A stretch of DNA of 64,000 nucleotides from Streptomyces sp. M41(2017) (GTDB lineage: Bacteria > Actinomycetota > Actinomycetes > Streptomycetales > Streptomycetaceae): NCBI RefSeq assembly GCF_002078175.1, contig NZ_MWFK01000002.1, positions 1,674,001 to 1,738,000 of the forward strand, given 5' to 3'. Within the stretch, counting starts at the first letter, position 1. Every line of letters begins with the position of its first letter. The position numbers were made by a program, and so were the translations under genes. Of this stretch, positions 53,154 through 61,545 are shown piece after piece. Below the pieces are notes generated by a model. The model did no database searches and was not told where the DNA came from. It saw only the letters and a list, made by a program, of their open reading frames with translations.

Positions 53154-53693
53154 ATGGCCGACCACGCAACCCACGACGCCCAGGCTCGGGCCAGCCTGCA
53201 CTTGCTGGTGCGGGACATCGAGCGGGTCCGCCGGCAGGTGGACGCACTGCGCACGCTCACCGCCCAGTTGGGCAACGTCTACCGCCCGCGCCGCTCCGGC
53301 CCCTCCACGGGCTTCGTCGTCTACGGGCGTGCCCCCGCCCCGACCGTCCGCCTCGCGCAGGAGCTGCGGGACAGCGTCGAGACCCTGGTGACGGCCGCCG
53401 TGGACTTCGACCGCTCTCTCGGATTCTCGTGGGACGCGGTGGGATCGGCCCTCGGGGTCACCAAGCAGGCGGTGCACCGTCGGTACGGCGCCCGCCGCGC
53501 CGCCGCCCAGGCCGCCGCCGAGGCGGAGCGGGCCACGGAGACGGCGAGCACCCGCACGGTCTCCGTCGGCGCCGGCCTCCCCGCGGTGCCCACGGTCCCC
53601 GCCGCCCGCTCCATGCCCACCCAGCCGACCGCGGGCAGCCCCTTCCGCGACGAGGTCCGGCCCACGGCCTTCCCCGGTCCGCGCAACGGCTGA
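53154..53693 (+). CDS. Putative HTH DNA-binding protein
   Basis: 179-aa protein of unknown function. The N-terminal half has a coiled-coil-like segment (RDIERVRRQVDALRTLTAQL). A helix-turn-helix follows near 85-110 (FSWDAVGSALGVTKQAVHRRYG), and a disordered Pro/Thr/Ala tail ends the chain. ATG 53154 has AGAGG upstream. It is convergent with priA. Confidence 0.75.
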   Translation: MADHATHDAQARASLHLLVRDIERVRRQVDALRTLTAQLGNVYRPRRSGPSTGFVVYGRAPAPTVRLAQELRDSVETLVTAAVDFDRSLGFSWDAVGSALGVTKQAVHRRYGARRAAAQAAAEAERATETASTRTVSVGAGLPAVPTVPAARSMPTQPTAGSPFRDEVRPTAFPGPRNG

Positions 53694-53718
53694 CCCACTC
53701 CCCCACCAGAGACCAGAA

Positions 53719-53748
53719 CTGCCTCCCGGCCAGGGCCCCGGGAGGCAG
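53719..53748. terminator. Hairpin between HTH gene and priA
   Basis: An 11-bp perfect stem, CTGCCTCCCGG / CCGGGAGGCAG, with an 8-base loop lies between convergent genes. Confidence 0.75.
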
Positions 53749-53829
53749 TCGCGCGTCTGCCCCCGCCGGACACGGACACCCGTCCCTCACCCGTCGGGCC
53801 GGTGGAACGCCCCTGGGCGGGCCGGTGCG

Positions 53830-56031
53830 TCAGCCGATGTCGAGGGGATCGATCCGGATCCGTACGGGCTCGGTTCCGCCGCGGGCCGTGCGGGCCGCCT
53901 GCGCGTGCTTCAGGGCCGCCGCCAGCGCGGCGCCGCTGCCCGGTGGCACCCGCACCAGCACGCGCTCCGCCGGCTCCCCGGTGGCCGGGCCTCCGGGCCG
54001 ACGTCCGCGGGCGCCCTCGGCGGCCGGGATCGGTACGGGCCCCAACACCTCGGCGTCGCCGGGCAGTTCGACGCCGGACAGGAAACCGGCGAGCGCCTCC
54101 GGGGTACCGGACACGGCCGCCATCCGGGAGACCGGCGGGAAGCCCAGCTCGGCCCGCTCTGCGAGTTCACGCACCGCGTGGCCGACGGGATCCCACCGCA
54201 CGAGCGCCTGCACGGGCCGCAGGGTCGGTTCGGCCACCACCACGACCGTGCCGCCGTCGCCCTGCGGGCGGACCAGGGCCGCCGCGCCGATCCAGCGGCG
54301 CAGCGCGTCCTCCCCGGCCCGCAGGTCGGGGCGGCCGAGCATGGCCCAGCCGTCGAGCAGCAGGGCCGCCGCGTAGCCGCCCTCGGCGACCGGTTCGGCG
54401 CCCGGAGTGCTCACCACCAGGGCAGGGGTCCCGGACACCGTGTCCAGCACCTGCTCGCGCCCTGACGTGCGGACCGGCACGGCCGGGAACGCGCGTCCCA
54501 GTTCCTCGGCGGTCCGGCGCGCGCCGACGATCTGCGCCCGCAGCCGGAACCCGCCGCACTCCTGGCAGTGCCAGGCCGTCTCGTCGCGCCCGCACCAGGC
54601 GCACCGCAGGGCCTGCGCGTCCTGTGCCTCCAGCGGGCCCGCGCAGTGCCGGCACCGGGCGGGCGTCCGGCACTGGGCGCACGCCATCCGCGGCACATAA
54701 CCCCGCCGGGGCACCTGGACCAGCACGGGGCCCTTACGGAGCCCCTCCCGCACGATCTGCCAGGCGATCGTGGGCAGGCGCGCGGCGCGGGCCGCCTCGT
54801 CGCGCGCGAGATCGCCGTCCCCGACGGTCCGTACCAGGGGCGCGGCGGCGCGCACCTGTTCCCGGTCGGCGGCCAGCGGCAGCGCCCAGCCGCTCTCGAC
54901 CAGCTGCGCGGCCTCCACGGTGCATGTCCAACTACCCAGCAGGAAGCCGCACTTGTCCCGCGAAGCGCGCAGCTCCAGCACTTCGCGGACATGGGGGAAG
55001 GGGGCGTTGTCGTCGCTGTGTCCGGCGTCGCCGTCGTCCCACACGACGACGAGTCCGAGGTCCCGTACGGGCGCGAACATCGCGGCGCGGGTGCCGACGA
55101 CCGCCCGCACCGCACCGCGTCGCACGGCCAGCCACTCGCGGTAGCGCCGCTCGGGTCCGGCGTCGGCGGTCAGCACCGCGTGCCGCCCCTCCCCCAGCAG
55201 GGCCCGGAGCGCCGCGTCCACGCGGGCGGTGGGACGTCCGGCCGGCACGACGACGAGGGCGCCGCGCCCCGAGGCGAGCGTCGCCTGCACGGCCCGGGCG
55301 ATCTCCTCGGCCCACTCCGGCCCGGGCAGCGCCGTCCACACGGCGCGCGGGGCGCCGCCGGAGGCGAGTGAGGCGAGGAGGTCGGCGCCCCGCCCGTACC
55401 GCCGCCAGGTCCCGGGGTCGGGAGCGGCGGGCGGCGGCGGGGGCGGGGGCGATTCGCGGGCCTCGGCGCGGGCGTGCCGTGGCGGAACGGCCAGTTGTAG
55501 GACGTCGGCGAGCGATCCCGCGTACCGGTCGGCGACGGCGCGGGCGAGGCCCAGCAGTTCGGGCCCGAGGACGGGCTCGGGCGAGACGACCTGGGCGAGG
55601 GCGGCGAGCGGCCCCGCGTAGTCGGACTCGGCGACCCGCTCGACGAGGTAACCGTCGATCAGACCGCCGCCCTCGCGCCGGCCGCCCCGGACGTTGCGTC
55701 CCCCCGCGCCGAACCGCACCCGTACCCGCACGCCCGGCTGAGCGGCTTCGTCGAGATCCTCGGGCACGGCGTAGTCGAAGTAGCGGTCGAGGTGCAGCAC
55801 CCCTTTGTCGACGAGGACCCGCGCGACCGGAAGCTCCTTCGCCACCGCCGCCCCGCGCCAGGTCCGCGGCCTGGCCTTGGGCGCCCTCGGTTCCTTCGAC
55901 CGGCGGACCGTCTCCCGGATCAGCGCAAGCTGCTCGGGCGGCCCGCCGTCCGCGCCGCCCGTGTCCGCCGCCTCGGCGCCGTCAGCCCCGTCAGCTCCGT
56001 CACCCTCGGATTGCCCGTTCCTGCTGCTCAC
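53830..56031 (-). CDS. priA: PriA-like primosomal protein, helicase motifs degenerate
   Basis: 733-aa replication-restart protein. The N-terminal 3'-DNA-end-binding domain is at about 55-170 (VARVLVDKGVLHLDRYFDYAVPE). The zinc region has eight cysteines (CAQCRTPARCRHC, then CAWCG and CQECGG), matching PriA. The helicase core is altered: the expected Walker A (GxTGSGKT) is absent, replaced near VVVPAGRPTARVD, and the DEEH box is VVVWDDGDAGHSD. It is therefore probably not an active ATPase helicase, as known for actinobacterial PriA. Start GTG 56031 follows AGGA. An acidic low-complexity stretch (GADGADGAEAADTGGADGG) lies in the first 30 residues. Confidence 0.88.
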   Translation of the reverse strand: MSSRNGQSEGDGADGADGAEAADTGGADGGPPEQLALIRETVRRSKEPRAPKARPRTWRGAAVAKELPVARVLVDKGVLHLDRYFDYAVPEDLDEAAQPGVRVRVRFGAGGRNVRGGRREGGGLIDGYLVERVAESDYAGPLAALAQVVSPEPVLGPELLGLARAVADRYAGSLADVLQLAVPPRHARAEARESPPPPPPPAAPDPGTWRRYGRGADLLASLASGGAPRAVWTALPGPEWAEEIARAVQATLASGRGALVVVPAGRPTARVDAALRALLGEGRHAVLTADAGPERRYREWLAVRRGAVRAVVGTRAAMFAPVRDLGLVVVWDDGDAGHSDDNAPFPHVREVLELRASRDKCGFLLGSWTCTVEAAQLVESGWALPLAADREQVRAAAPLVRTVGDGDLARDEAARAARLPTIAWQIVREGLRKGPVLVQVPRRGYVPRMACAQCRTPARCRHCAGPLEAQDAQALRCAWCGRDETAWHCQECGGFRLRAQIVGARRTAEELGRAFPAVPVRTSGREQVLDTVSGTPALVVSTPGAEPVAEGGYAAALLLDGWAMLGRPDLRAGEDALRRWIGAAALVRPQGDGGTVVVVAEPTLRPVQALVRWDPVGHAVRELAERAELGFPPVSRMAAVSGTPEALAGFLSGVELPGDAEVLGPVPIPAAEGARGRRPGGPATGEPAERVLVRVPPGSGAALAAALKHAQAARTARGGTEPVRIRIDPLDIG

Positions 56032-56138
56032 AGCAGTATTCCTACCAGACCGCACCGACACCGCCGTGGGCCCGAGATCAGGCCGGCCGCGGATCACGAA
56101 CGCCACGAGGGCGCTTCTGCCATGGGCCGCTCGGCCAT

Positions 56139-56173
56139 GCCGGTCCAGGACCGGCAGCAGGATTCGAACCTGC
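56139..56173 (-). other. Orphan tRNA 3'-end fragment
   Basis: On the minus strand, GCAGG-TTCGAAT-CCTGC (56157-56173) is a perfect tRNA T-arm with the canonical TTCGAAT loop. It is followed by GCCGGTCC-T-GGACCGGC (56139-56155), a perfect hairpin. No matching acceptor 5' arm, D-arm or anticodon arm lies upstream, so this is not a complete tRNA. Confidence 0.55.
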
Positions 56174-56400
56174 GAGGGGACATCACCCGGAAGTATCCGC
56201 GGCCGTCGCACCGGGCACGGCGGTGCCGGGGGCTCTCCCGAGATCAGGGTGGCAGCGGCTTGACCTGACTCAGATTCACCGCACGCCCCAGGGGCGTACT
56301 CCACCGAAGGAACCGCGACCGGCGCACCGGGAGATCACCAGCGTACGAATCGGGGGCCGCCCGGGCCACCGGTTTCCCCGCCACCGGGCTCCGGGCAGCC

Positions 56401-56434
56401 GTGAGGCCCGGCACCCTGGGGTGCCGGGCCTCAC
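56401..56434 (-). terminator. Terminator of metK
   Basis: GTGAGGCCCGGCACCC and its complement form a 16-bp stem with a very tight 2-base loop, 24 bases after the metK stop on the minus strand. Confidence 0.85.
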
Positions 56435-56457
56435 GGATCAGCCGGAGAAGGCGGGGG

Positions 56458-57666
56458 CTACAGGCCCGCGGCCTGGCGGAGCGCGTCCACCCGGTCGGTC
56501 CGCTCCCACGTGAAGTCCGGCAGCTCACGGCCGAAGTGGCCGTAGGCGGCGGTCTGGGAGTAGATCGGGCGGAGCAGGTCGAGGTCACGGATGATGGCCG
56601 CCGGGCGGAGGTCGAAGACCTCGGAGATGGCGGTCTCGATCTTCTCGGCGTCGACCTTGGCGGTGCCGAAGGTCTCGACGAACAGACCGACCGGCTCGGC
56701 CTTGCCGATGGCGTACGCGACCTGGACCTCGCAGCGGGAGGCGAGGCCCGCGGCGACGACGTTCTTGGCGACCCAGCGCATCGCGTACGCGGCGGAGCGG
56801 TCGACCTTGGACGGGTCCTTGCCGGAGAAGGCGCCGCCGCCGTGGCGGGCCATGCCGCCGTACGTGTCGATGATGATCTTGCGGCCGGTGAGGCCGGCGT
56901 CGCCCATCGGGCCGCCGATCTCGAAGCGGCCGGTCGGGTTCACCAGCAGGCGGTAGCCCTCGGTCTCCAGCTTGATGCCGTCGTCGAGGAGGGCCTTCAG
57001 CTCCGGCTCCACCACGAACTCGCGGATGTCGGGGGCGAGCAGCGACTCCAGGTCGATGTCCGACGCGTGCTGCGAGGAGACGACGACGGTGTCCAGACGG
57101 ACCGCCTTGTCGCCGTCGTACTCGATGGTGACCTGGGTCTTGCCGTCGGGGCGCAGGTACGGGATGGTCCCGTTCTTGCGGACCTCGGACAGCCGGCGCG
57201 AGAGCTTGTGCGCGAGGTGGATCGGGAGCGGCATCAGGTTCGGGGTCTCGTCCGTCGCGTACCCGAACATCAGGCCCTGGTCGCCCGCACCCTGCTTGTC
57301 CAGCTCGTCCTCATCACCCTCGACACGGGACTCGTACGCCGTGTCGACACCCTGCGCGATGTCCGGGGACTGGGAGCCGATCGACACCGACACGCCACAG
57401 GACGCTCCGTCGAAGCCCTTCTTCGACGAGTCGTAGCCGATCTCCAGGATCTTGTCCCGGACGAGCTGCGCGATCGGCGCGTACGCCTTGGTGGTGACCT
57501 CTCCGGCCACGTGCACCAGGCCGGTGGTGATGAGCGTCTCCACGGCGACCCGGGACGTCGGGTCCTCTCGCAGAAGCGCGTCGAGAATGGTGTCGCTGAT
57601 CTGGTCAGCGATCTTGTCGGGGTGACCCTCGGTCACGGACTCCGAGGTGAACAGGCGACGGGACAC
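56458..57666 (-). CDS. metK: S-adenosylmethionine synthetase
   Basis: 402-aa enzyme making SAM from methionine and ATP; three-domain family of usual length. Motifs are FTSESVTEGHPDKIADQISD at the start, GDQGLMFGYATDE, and the P-loop-like GGGAFSGKDPSKVDRSAAY. Upstream TAAACT (around 57747, minus strand) could be its -10. It precedes priA on the same strand but has its own terminator. Confidence 0.98.
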   Translation of the reverse strand: MSRRLFTSESVTEGHPDKIADQISDTILDALLREDPTSRVAVETLITTGLVHVAGEVTTKAYAPIAQLVRDKILEIGYDSSKKGFDGASCGVSVSIGSQSPDIAQGVDTAYESRVEGDEDELDKQGAGDQGLMFGYATDETPNLMPLPIHLAHKLSRRLSEVRKNGTIPYLRPDGKTQVTIEYDGDKAVRLDTVVVSSQHASDIDLESLLAPDIREFVVEPELKALLDDGIKLETEGYRLLVNPTGRFEIGGPMGDAGLTGRKIIIDTYGGMARHGGGAFSGKDPSKVDRSAAYAMRWVAKNVVAAGLASRCEVQVAYAIGKAEPVGLFVETFGTAKVDAEKIETAISEVFDLRPAAIIRDLDLLRPIYSQTAAYGHFGRELPDFTWERTDRVDALRQAAGL

Positions 57667-57905
57667 AACGCTCCCTGTGGTTGCAGCGGCTGCTGGCTGA
57701 TCATGGGTGGACGGGCCGGGGGCTGCGCCCGGCGTCGTCCGAGAACAGTTTATCGGTCGCGCTCAGCCGCGGGACGCCTGTCTCGCCTCTCGGGAAGCCT
57801 GTGACCTGCGGCACGGGCATTCTGCGCCATGTCCAGGGGGGTCCGCCAGGGTCGCCACGCCCGATTTCACGGACTTCGCGGCTTCCGGAGGGGTGGATGA
57901 GACAT

Positions 57906-59108
57906 TCACCCCAGTCGGCGTGTCACGAGGTCCCACACCGTGTCGGCCAGCGCTTCCTTGGGTCCGTGGGCCACCGGCGTCTCGCTTCCGTCGGCCCCGA
58001 GCACCACGGCCTCGTTCTCCTCGGAGCCGAACGTGCGGCTCTCGCCCACCTCGTTCACCACCAGCAGATCGCAGCCCTTGCGCGCCAGCTTCGTCCGTCC
58101 GTTGGCGAGGACGTCGTCCGTCTCCGCCGCGAAGCCGACGACCACCTGGCCGGGGCGCGCCCGTTCGGCGGAGATCTCGGCGAGGATGTCCGGATTGCGG
58201 ACGAGCACGACCGGCTCCGGCTCCTGGCCGTCCTTCTTCTTGATCTTTCCGGCCGCGTACGTCTGAGGGCGGAAGTCCGCCACCGCGGCCGCCATCACCA
58301 CGGCGTCGGCGTCGGGCGTCGCCTTCAGCACGGCTTCCCGCAGCTGCACGGCGGTCCCGACCTGGATCACGTCGACCCCTGCCGGGTCCGGGAGGCCGGT
58401 GTTCGCGGCGATCAGGGTGACGCGGGCGCCCCGCGCGGCGGCGGTACGGGCCAGCGCGTACCCCTGCTTTCCGGAGGAGCGGTTGCCGAGGAAGCGGACG
58501 GGGTCGAGGGGCTCGCGGGTGCCGCCGGCGCTGACGACGACGTGCCGTCCGGCGAGATCCGGCTCGGTGACCCCCCGGGCGAGGACGCGGCGGCAGACCT
58601 CGAAGATCTCCCCCGGGTCGGGCAGCCGGCCCTTGCCGGTGTCGACGCCGGTCAGTCGGCCCACGGCGGGCTCGATGACGACGGCTCCGCGGCGCCGCAG
58701 GGTCGCCACGTTCTCCCGGGTGGCCGGGTGCTCCCACATCTCGGTGTGCATGGCGGGCGCGAGGACGACCGGGCAGCGGGCGGTGAGCAGCGTGTTGGTG
58801 AGCAGGTCGTCGGCGAGGCCGTGGGCGGCCTTGGCCAGCATGTCCGCCGTCGCGGGGGCCACCACCACGAGGTCGGCGTGCTGTCCGATGCGTACGTGCG
58901 GGACCTCGTGGACGTCCGACCAGACCTCGGTGGAGACGGGGTGGCCCGAGAGCGCGGACCAGGTGGCGGCGCCGACGAAGTGCAGGGCGGACGCGGTGGG
59001 CACGACCCGTACGTCGTGGCCCGACTCCGTCAGCCGTCGCAGCAGCTCACAGGCCTTGTAGGCGGCGATGCCACCGCTGACCCCCAGGACGACCCTCGGC
59101 TTGTCCAC
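57906..59108 (-). CDS. coaBC: Phosphopantothenoylcysteine decarboxylase/synthase
   Basis: 400-aa bifunctional enzyme of CoA synthesis. The N-terminal CoaC flavoprotein (about 1-185) has LGVSGGIAAYKACELLRRL and APAMHTEMWEHPAT. The C-terminal CoaB synthetase (about 190-400) has VVVSAGGTREPLDPVRFLGNRSSGKQGYALA and the KIKK segment. Start GTG 59108 follows GGGGAGAG; the longer opening to 59153 is unlikely. Confidence 0.96.
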   Translation of the reverse strand: MDKPRVVLGVSGGIAAYKACELLRRLTESGHDVRVVPTASALHFVGAATWSALSGHPVSTEVWSDVHEVPHVRIGQHADLVVVAPATADMLAKAAHGLADDLLTNTLLTARCPVVLAPAMHTEMWEHPATRENVATLRRRGAVVIEPAVGRLTGVDTGKGRLPDPGEIFEVCRRVLARGVTEPDLAGRHVVVSAGGTREPLDPVRFLGNRSSGKQGYALARTAAARGARVTLIAANTGLPDPAGVDVIQVGTAVQLREAVLKATPDADAVVMAAAVADFRPQTYAAGKIKKKDGQEPEPVVLVRNPDILAEISAERARPGQVVVGFAAETDDVLANGRTKLARKGCDLLVVNEVGESRTFGSEENEAVVLGADGSETPVAHGPKEALADTVWDLVTRRLG

Positions 59109-59154
59109 CGTCTCTCCCCGCACTAGGAAACGTACGACTCCATGACACACCACA

Positions 59155-59179
59155 GGCCCGGCGGTCGCGCCGCCGGGCC
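59155..59179 (-). terminator. Hairpin after rpoZ
   Basis: GGCCCGGCGG / CCGCCGGGCC, a 10-bp stem with loop TCGCG, lies between rpoZ and coaBC on the minus strand. Confidence 0.7.
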
Positions 59180-59199
59180 CGGGATGAGGAGGTGAACGA

Positions 59200-59472
59200 C
59201 TACTGGGCGGGGCCCTCGACGGCCTCGGACGTCAGCAGTCCCGCGTTGATCTCGCGCAGGGCGATCGACAGCGGCTTCTCGTGGACGTGGGTGTCGACGA
59301 GCGGACCGACGTACTCGAGGAGGCCCTCGCCGAGCTGCGAGTAGTACGCGTTGATCTGGCGGGCACGCTTGGCCGCGTAGATCACCAGGCTGTACTTCGA
59401 GTCGGTGGCCTCGAGAAGCTCGTCGATCGGAGGGTTGATGATGCCCTCGGGAGCGGTGATGGAAGAGGACAC
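59200..59472 (-). CDS. rpoZ: RNA polymerase omega subunit
   Basis: 90-aa omega subunit, aiding beta-prime assembly. The conserved block INPPIDELLEATDSKYSLVIYAAKRARQIN is complete, and a C-terminal extension typical of actinobacteria follows. Start GTG 59472; the extra 15 codons upstream are not family-like. It follows gmk by 37 bases. Confidence 0.96.
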   Translation of the reverse strand: MSSSITAPEGIINPPIDELLEATDSKYSLVIYAAKRARQINAYYSQLGEGLLEYVGPLVDTHVHEKPLSIALREINAGLLTSEAVEGPAQ

Positions 59473-59509
59473 GCTCTGCCTTCCGAATGGTGGAAAAAGA
59501 CCTGAAAGA

Positions 59510-60067
59510 TCAAACAACTTCCACCAAGGCTAGCAGCTCACGCGCCACGTCCTCGACGGAGGTGTTGACCAGGGTGACATCGAACTCCGGCTCGGCCGCC
59601 AGTTCGATCTTCGCCGCCGCGAGGCGACGCTCGATCACCTCGGGGGATTCGGTGCCACGACCGGTGAGCCGGCGGACCAGCTCCTCCCACGAGGGCGGGG
59701 CCAGGAAGACGAGCAGCGCATCGGGCATCGACTCGCGCACCTGGCGCGCACCCTGGAGGTCGATCTCCAGGAGGACGGGCACACCCGACTCCAGGTGCTC
59801 CAGGACGGCGGCGCGCGGGGTCCCGTAGCGGTTGCCCGCGAACTCGGCCCACTCCAGCAGTTCGCCGTTGGCGATCAGCTTGTCCATCTCCTCGTCGGAG
59901 ACGAAGAAGTAGTGCACCCCGTGCTTCTCACCGGGGCGGGGCTTGCGGGTCGTCGCCGACACCGAGAGCCAGACCTCGGGGTGTTCCTTGCGCATATGAG
60001 CGACGACCGTGCTCTTGCCGACCCCTGAGGGGCCGGAGAGCACGGTCAGCCGCGGACGTTCACTCAT
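59510..60067 (-). CDS. gmk: Guanylate kinase
   Basis: 185-aa enzyme phosphorylating GMP to GDP. The P-loop is SGPSGVGKST (residues 11-20). The GMP-binding segment is SVSATTRKPRPGE, and FAGNRYGTP and LLEIDLQGARQV follow. It lies in the conserved cluster sIHF-gmk-rpoZ. Confidence 0.98.
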   Translation of the reverse strand: MSERPRLTVLSGPSGVGKSTVVAHMRKEHPEVWLSVSATTRKPRPGEKHGVHYFFVSDEEMDKLIANGELLEWAEFAGNRYGTPRAAVLEHLESGVPVLLEIDLQGARQVRESMPDALLVFLAPPSWEELVRRLTGRGTESPEVIERRLAAAKIELAAEPEFDVTLVNTSVEDVARELLALVEVV

Positions 60068-60104
60068 GCAGCGATTATTCCAGCAATCCCGGGGTGCCCA
60101 GGAC

Positions 60105-60428
60105 TCAGGCGCCGGAACCGCCGAACTCGCGCTCCAAAGAGGCGATCTGGTTCGAGCCGAGACCGCGAACGCGGCGGCTCTCGGAGATCCCGAGTCGCTC
60201 CATGATCTGCTTGGCGCGGACCTTGCCCACGCCCGGCAGGGACTCCAGAAGGGCGGAGACCTTCATCTTGCCGACGACGTCGTTCTCCTGGCCCTGCTTG
60301 ATGACCTCATGGAGAGAAGCACCGGAGTGCTTGAGTCGATTCTTGACCTCGGCCCGCTCCCGGCGAGCCGCGGCGGCCTTTTCGAGCGCGGCTGCGCGCT
60401 GTTCAGGGGTAAGGGGCGGAAGAGCCAC
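60105..60428 (-). CDS. mihF: Integration host factor, actinobacterial type (sIHF)
   Basis: 107-aa nucleoid protein of the sIHF/mIHF family, unrelated to E. coli IHF. An N-terminal long helix rich in Ala/Arg is followed by a helix-two-turn-helix (LLESLPGVGKVRAKQIMERLGISESRRVRGLG). It binds DNA non-specifically, affecting topology and antibiotic/sporulation traits in Streptomyces. Start GTG 60428 with GAGGTGA upstream gives the family length. Confidence 0.96.
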   Translation of the reverse strand: MALPPLTPEQRAAALEKAAAARRERAEVKNRLKHSGASLHEVIKQGQENDVVGKMKVSALLESLPGVGKVRAKQIMERLGISESRRVRGLGSNQIASLEREFGGSGA

Positions 60429-60702
60429 GCCTACGTCACCTCGGATGTCGAACTGTCGGATACGGACCGGTGAGGAACCTGTTCGCCCCACACCTGGGGA
60501 GGTACGAGCAACACGCTTGCCCGTTCTCTCGACGGAGACTAGCGGGCAAGTGCGCCAGAGTCAGCGAGAACAGCGGAAAAGTCCTGGTCAGCCTCCCTGG
60601 AGCCCGACATTTCCGACATAACTCCCCGGATTTGAGAATGTATTCAGACTCGGGGCGCCCGGAAGACCCTCGCCGAGGCCGTTCCGGAGTGTCGTGAAGG
60701 GC

Positions 60703-61545
60703 TCAGGCGGCGGTCACGGCGGCCCTGATCTCCTCCGCGAAGCGGTCCGCGGAGGAACGCAGCGCGACCACGTCCGGACCGAACCGCAGGACGCCCCGGC
60801 TCACGTTCGGGACGACGTTGCGCACCGCGGGGCCGAAGACGCCCGCCAGATCGGCCGCCGTCGCTCCCTGGGCGCCGATACCGGGCGCGAGGAGCGGACC
60901 GTTGATGTCGAGGTCGTAGGAGGACAGATCGCCCAGCGTGGCGCCGACGACCGCGCCGAAGGAGCCGAGCGGCGCCTCGCCCGCGTTCTCGACGGCCAGG
61001 TGCGCGAGCATCGTCGCCCCGACGTTCCGGCCGTCCTCGCGCAGGGCGTGCTGGACCTCGCCGCCCTCCGGGTTGGAGGTGAGCGCGAGGACGAAGAGCC
61101 CGGCCCCGCTCTCGCGCGCCAGCTCGACCGCGGGCCGCAGCGAGCCGTAGCCGAGGAAGGGCGACACGGTCAGCGCGTCCGAGAAGAGGGGCGCGTCCTT
61201 GCGCAGGAAGGTCTCGGCGTACGCGGCCATGGTCGAGCCGATGTCGCCGCGCTTGGCGTCCATCACGACCAGCGCCCCGGCCGCGCGGGCCTCCTCGACC
61301 GACTTCTCCAGGACGGCGATCCCGCGCGAGCCGAACCGCTCGAAGAAGGCGCTCTGCGGCTTGAGGACGGCGACCCGGTCGGCGAGCGCCTCGACGACCG
61401 TGCGGCTGAAGCGCTCCAGGCCCGCGATGTCGTCGGCCAGGCCCCAGTCGGCGAGGAGGGAGGCGTGCGGGTCGATGCCCACGCACAGCGGGCCCCGCTC
61501 GTCCATGGCGCGGCGCAGGCGGGCGCCGAAGGGTTCCAGGCTCAT
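60703..61545 (-). CDS. pyrF: Orotidine 5'-phosphate decarboxylase (type 2)
   Basis: 280-aa last enzyme of UMP synthesis. The catalytic MDAKRGDIGSTMAAYAE motif identifies the longer type-2 branch. CVGIDPHASLL at the start and VVGATLGDLSSY follow. Its ATG overlaps the TGA of pyrD by four bases. Confidence 0.97.
   Translation of the reverse strand: MSLEPFGARLRRAMDERGPLCVGIDPHASLLADWGLADDIAGLERFSRTVVEALADRVAVLKPQSAFFERFGSRGIAVLEKSVEEARAAGALVVMDAKRGDIGSTMAAYAETFLRKDAPLFSDALTVSPFLGYGSLRPAVELARESGAGLFVLALTSNPEGGEVQHALREDGRNVGATMLAHLAVENAGEAPLGSFGAVVGATLGDLSSYDLDINGPLLAPGIGAQGATAADLAGVFGPAVRNVVPNVSRGVLRFGPDVVALRSSADRFAEEIRAAVTAA

Larger units (their letters stand above)
56032..56457. other. 425-base gap between priA and metK
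   Basis: No protein gene. It carries a tRNA-like T-arm fragment with adjacent palindrome (56139-56173) and the metK terminator (56401-56434). 56180-56400 shows nothing I can name. Confidence 0.6.

Noticed and set aside
56139..56240. A complete tRNA gene
   Set aside because: Only the T-arm is present. No matching acceptor, D or anticodon arms were found on the minus strand upstream.
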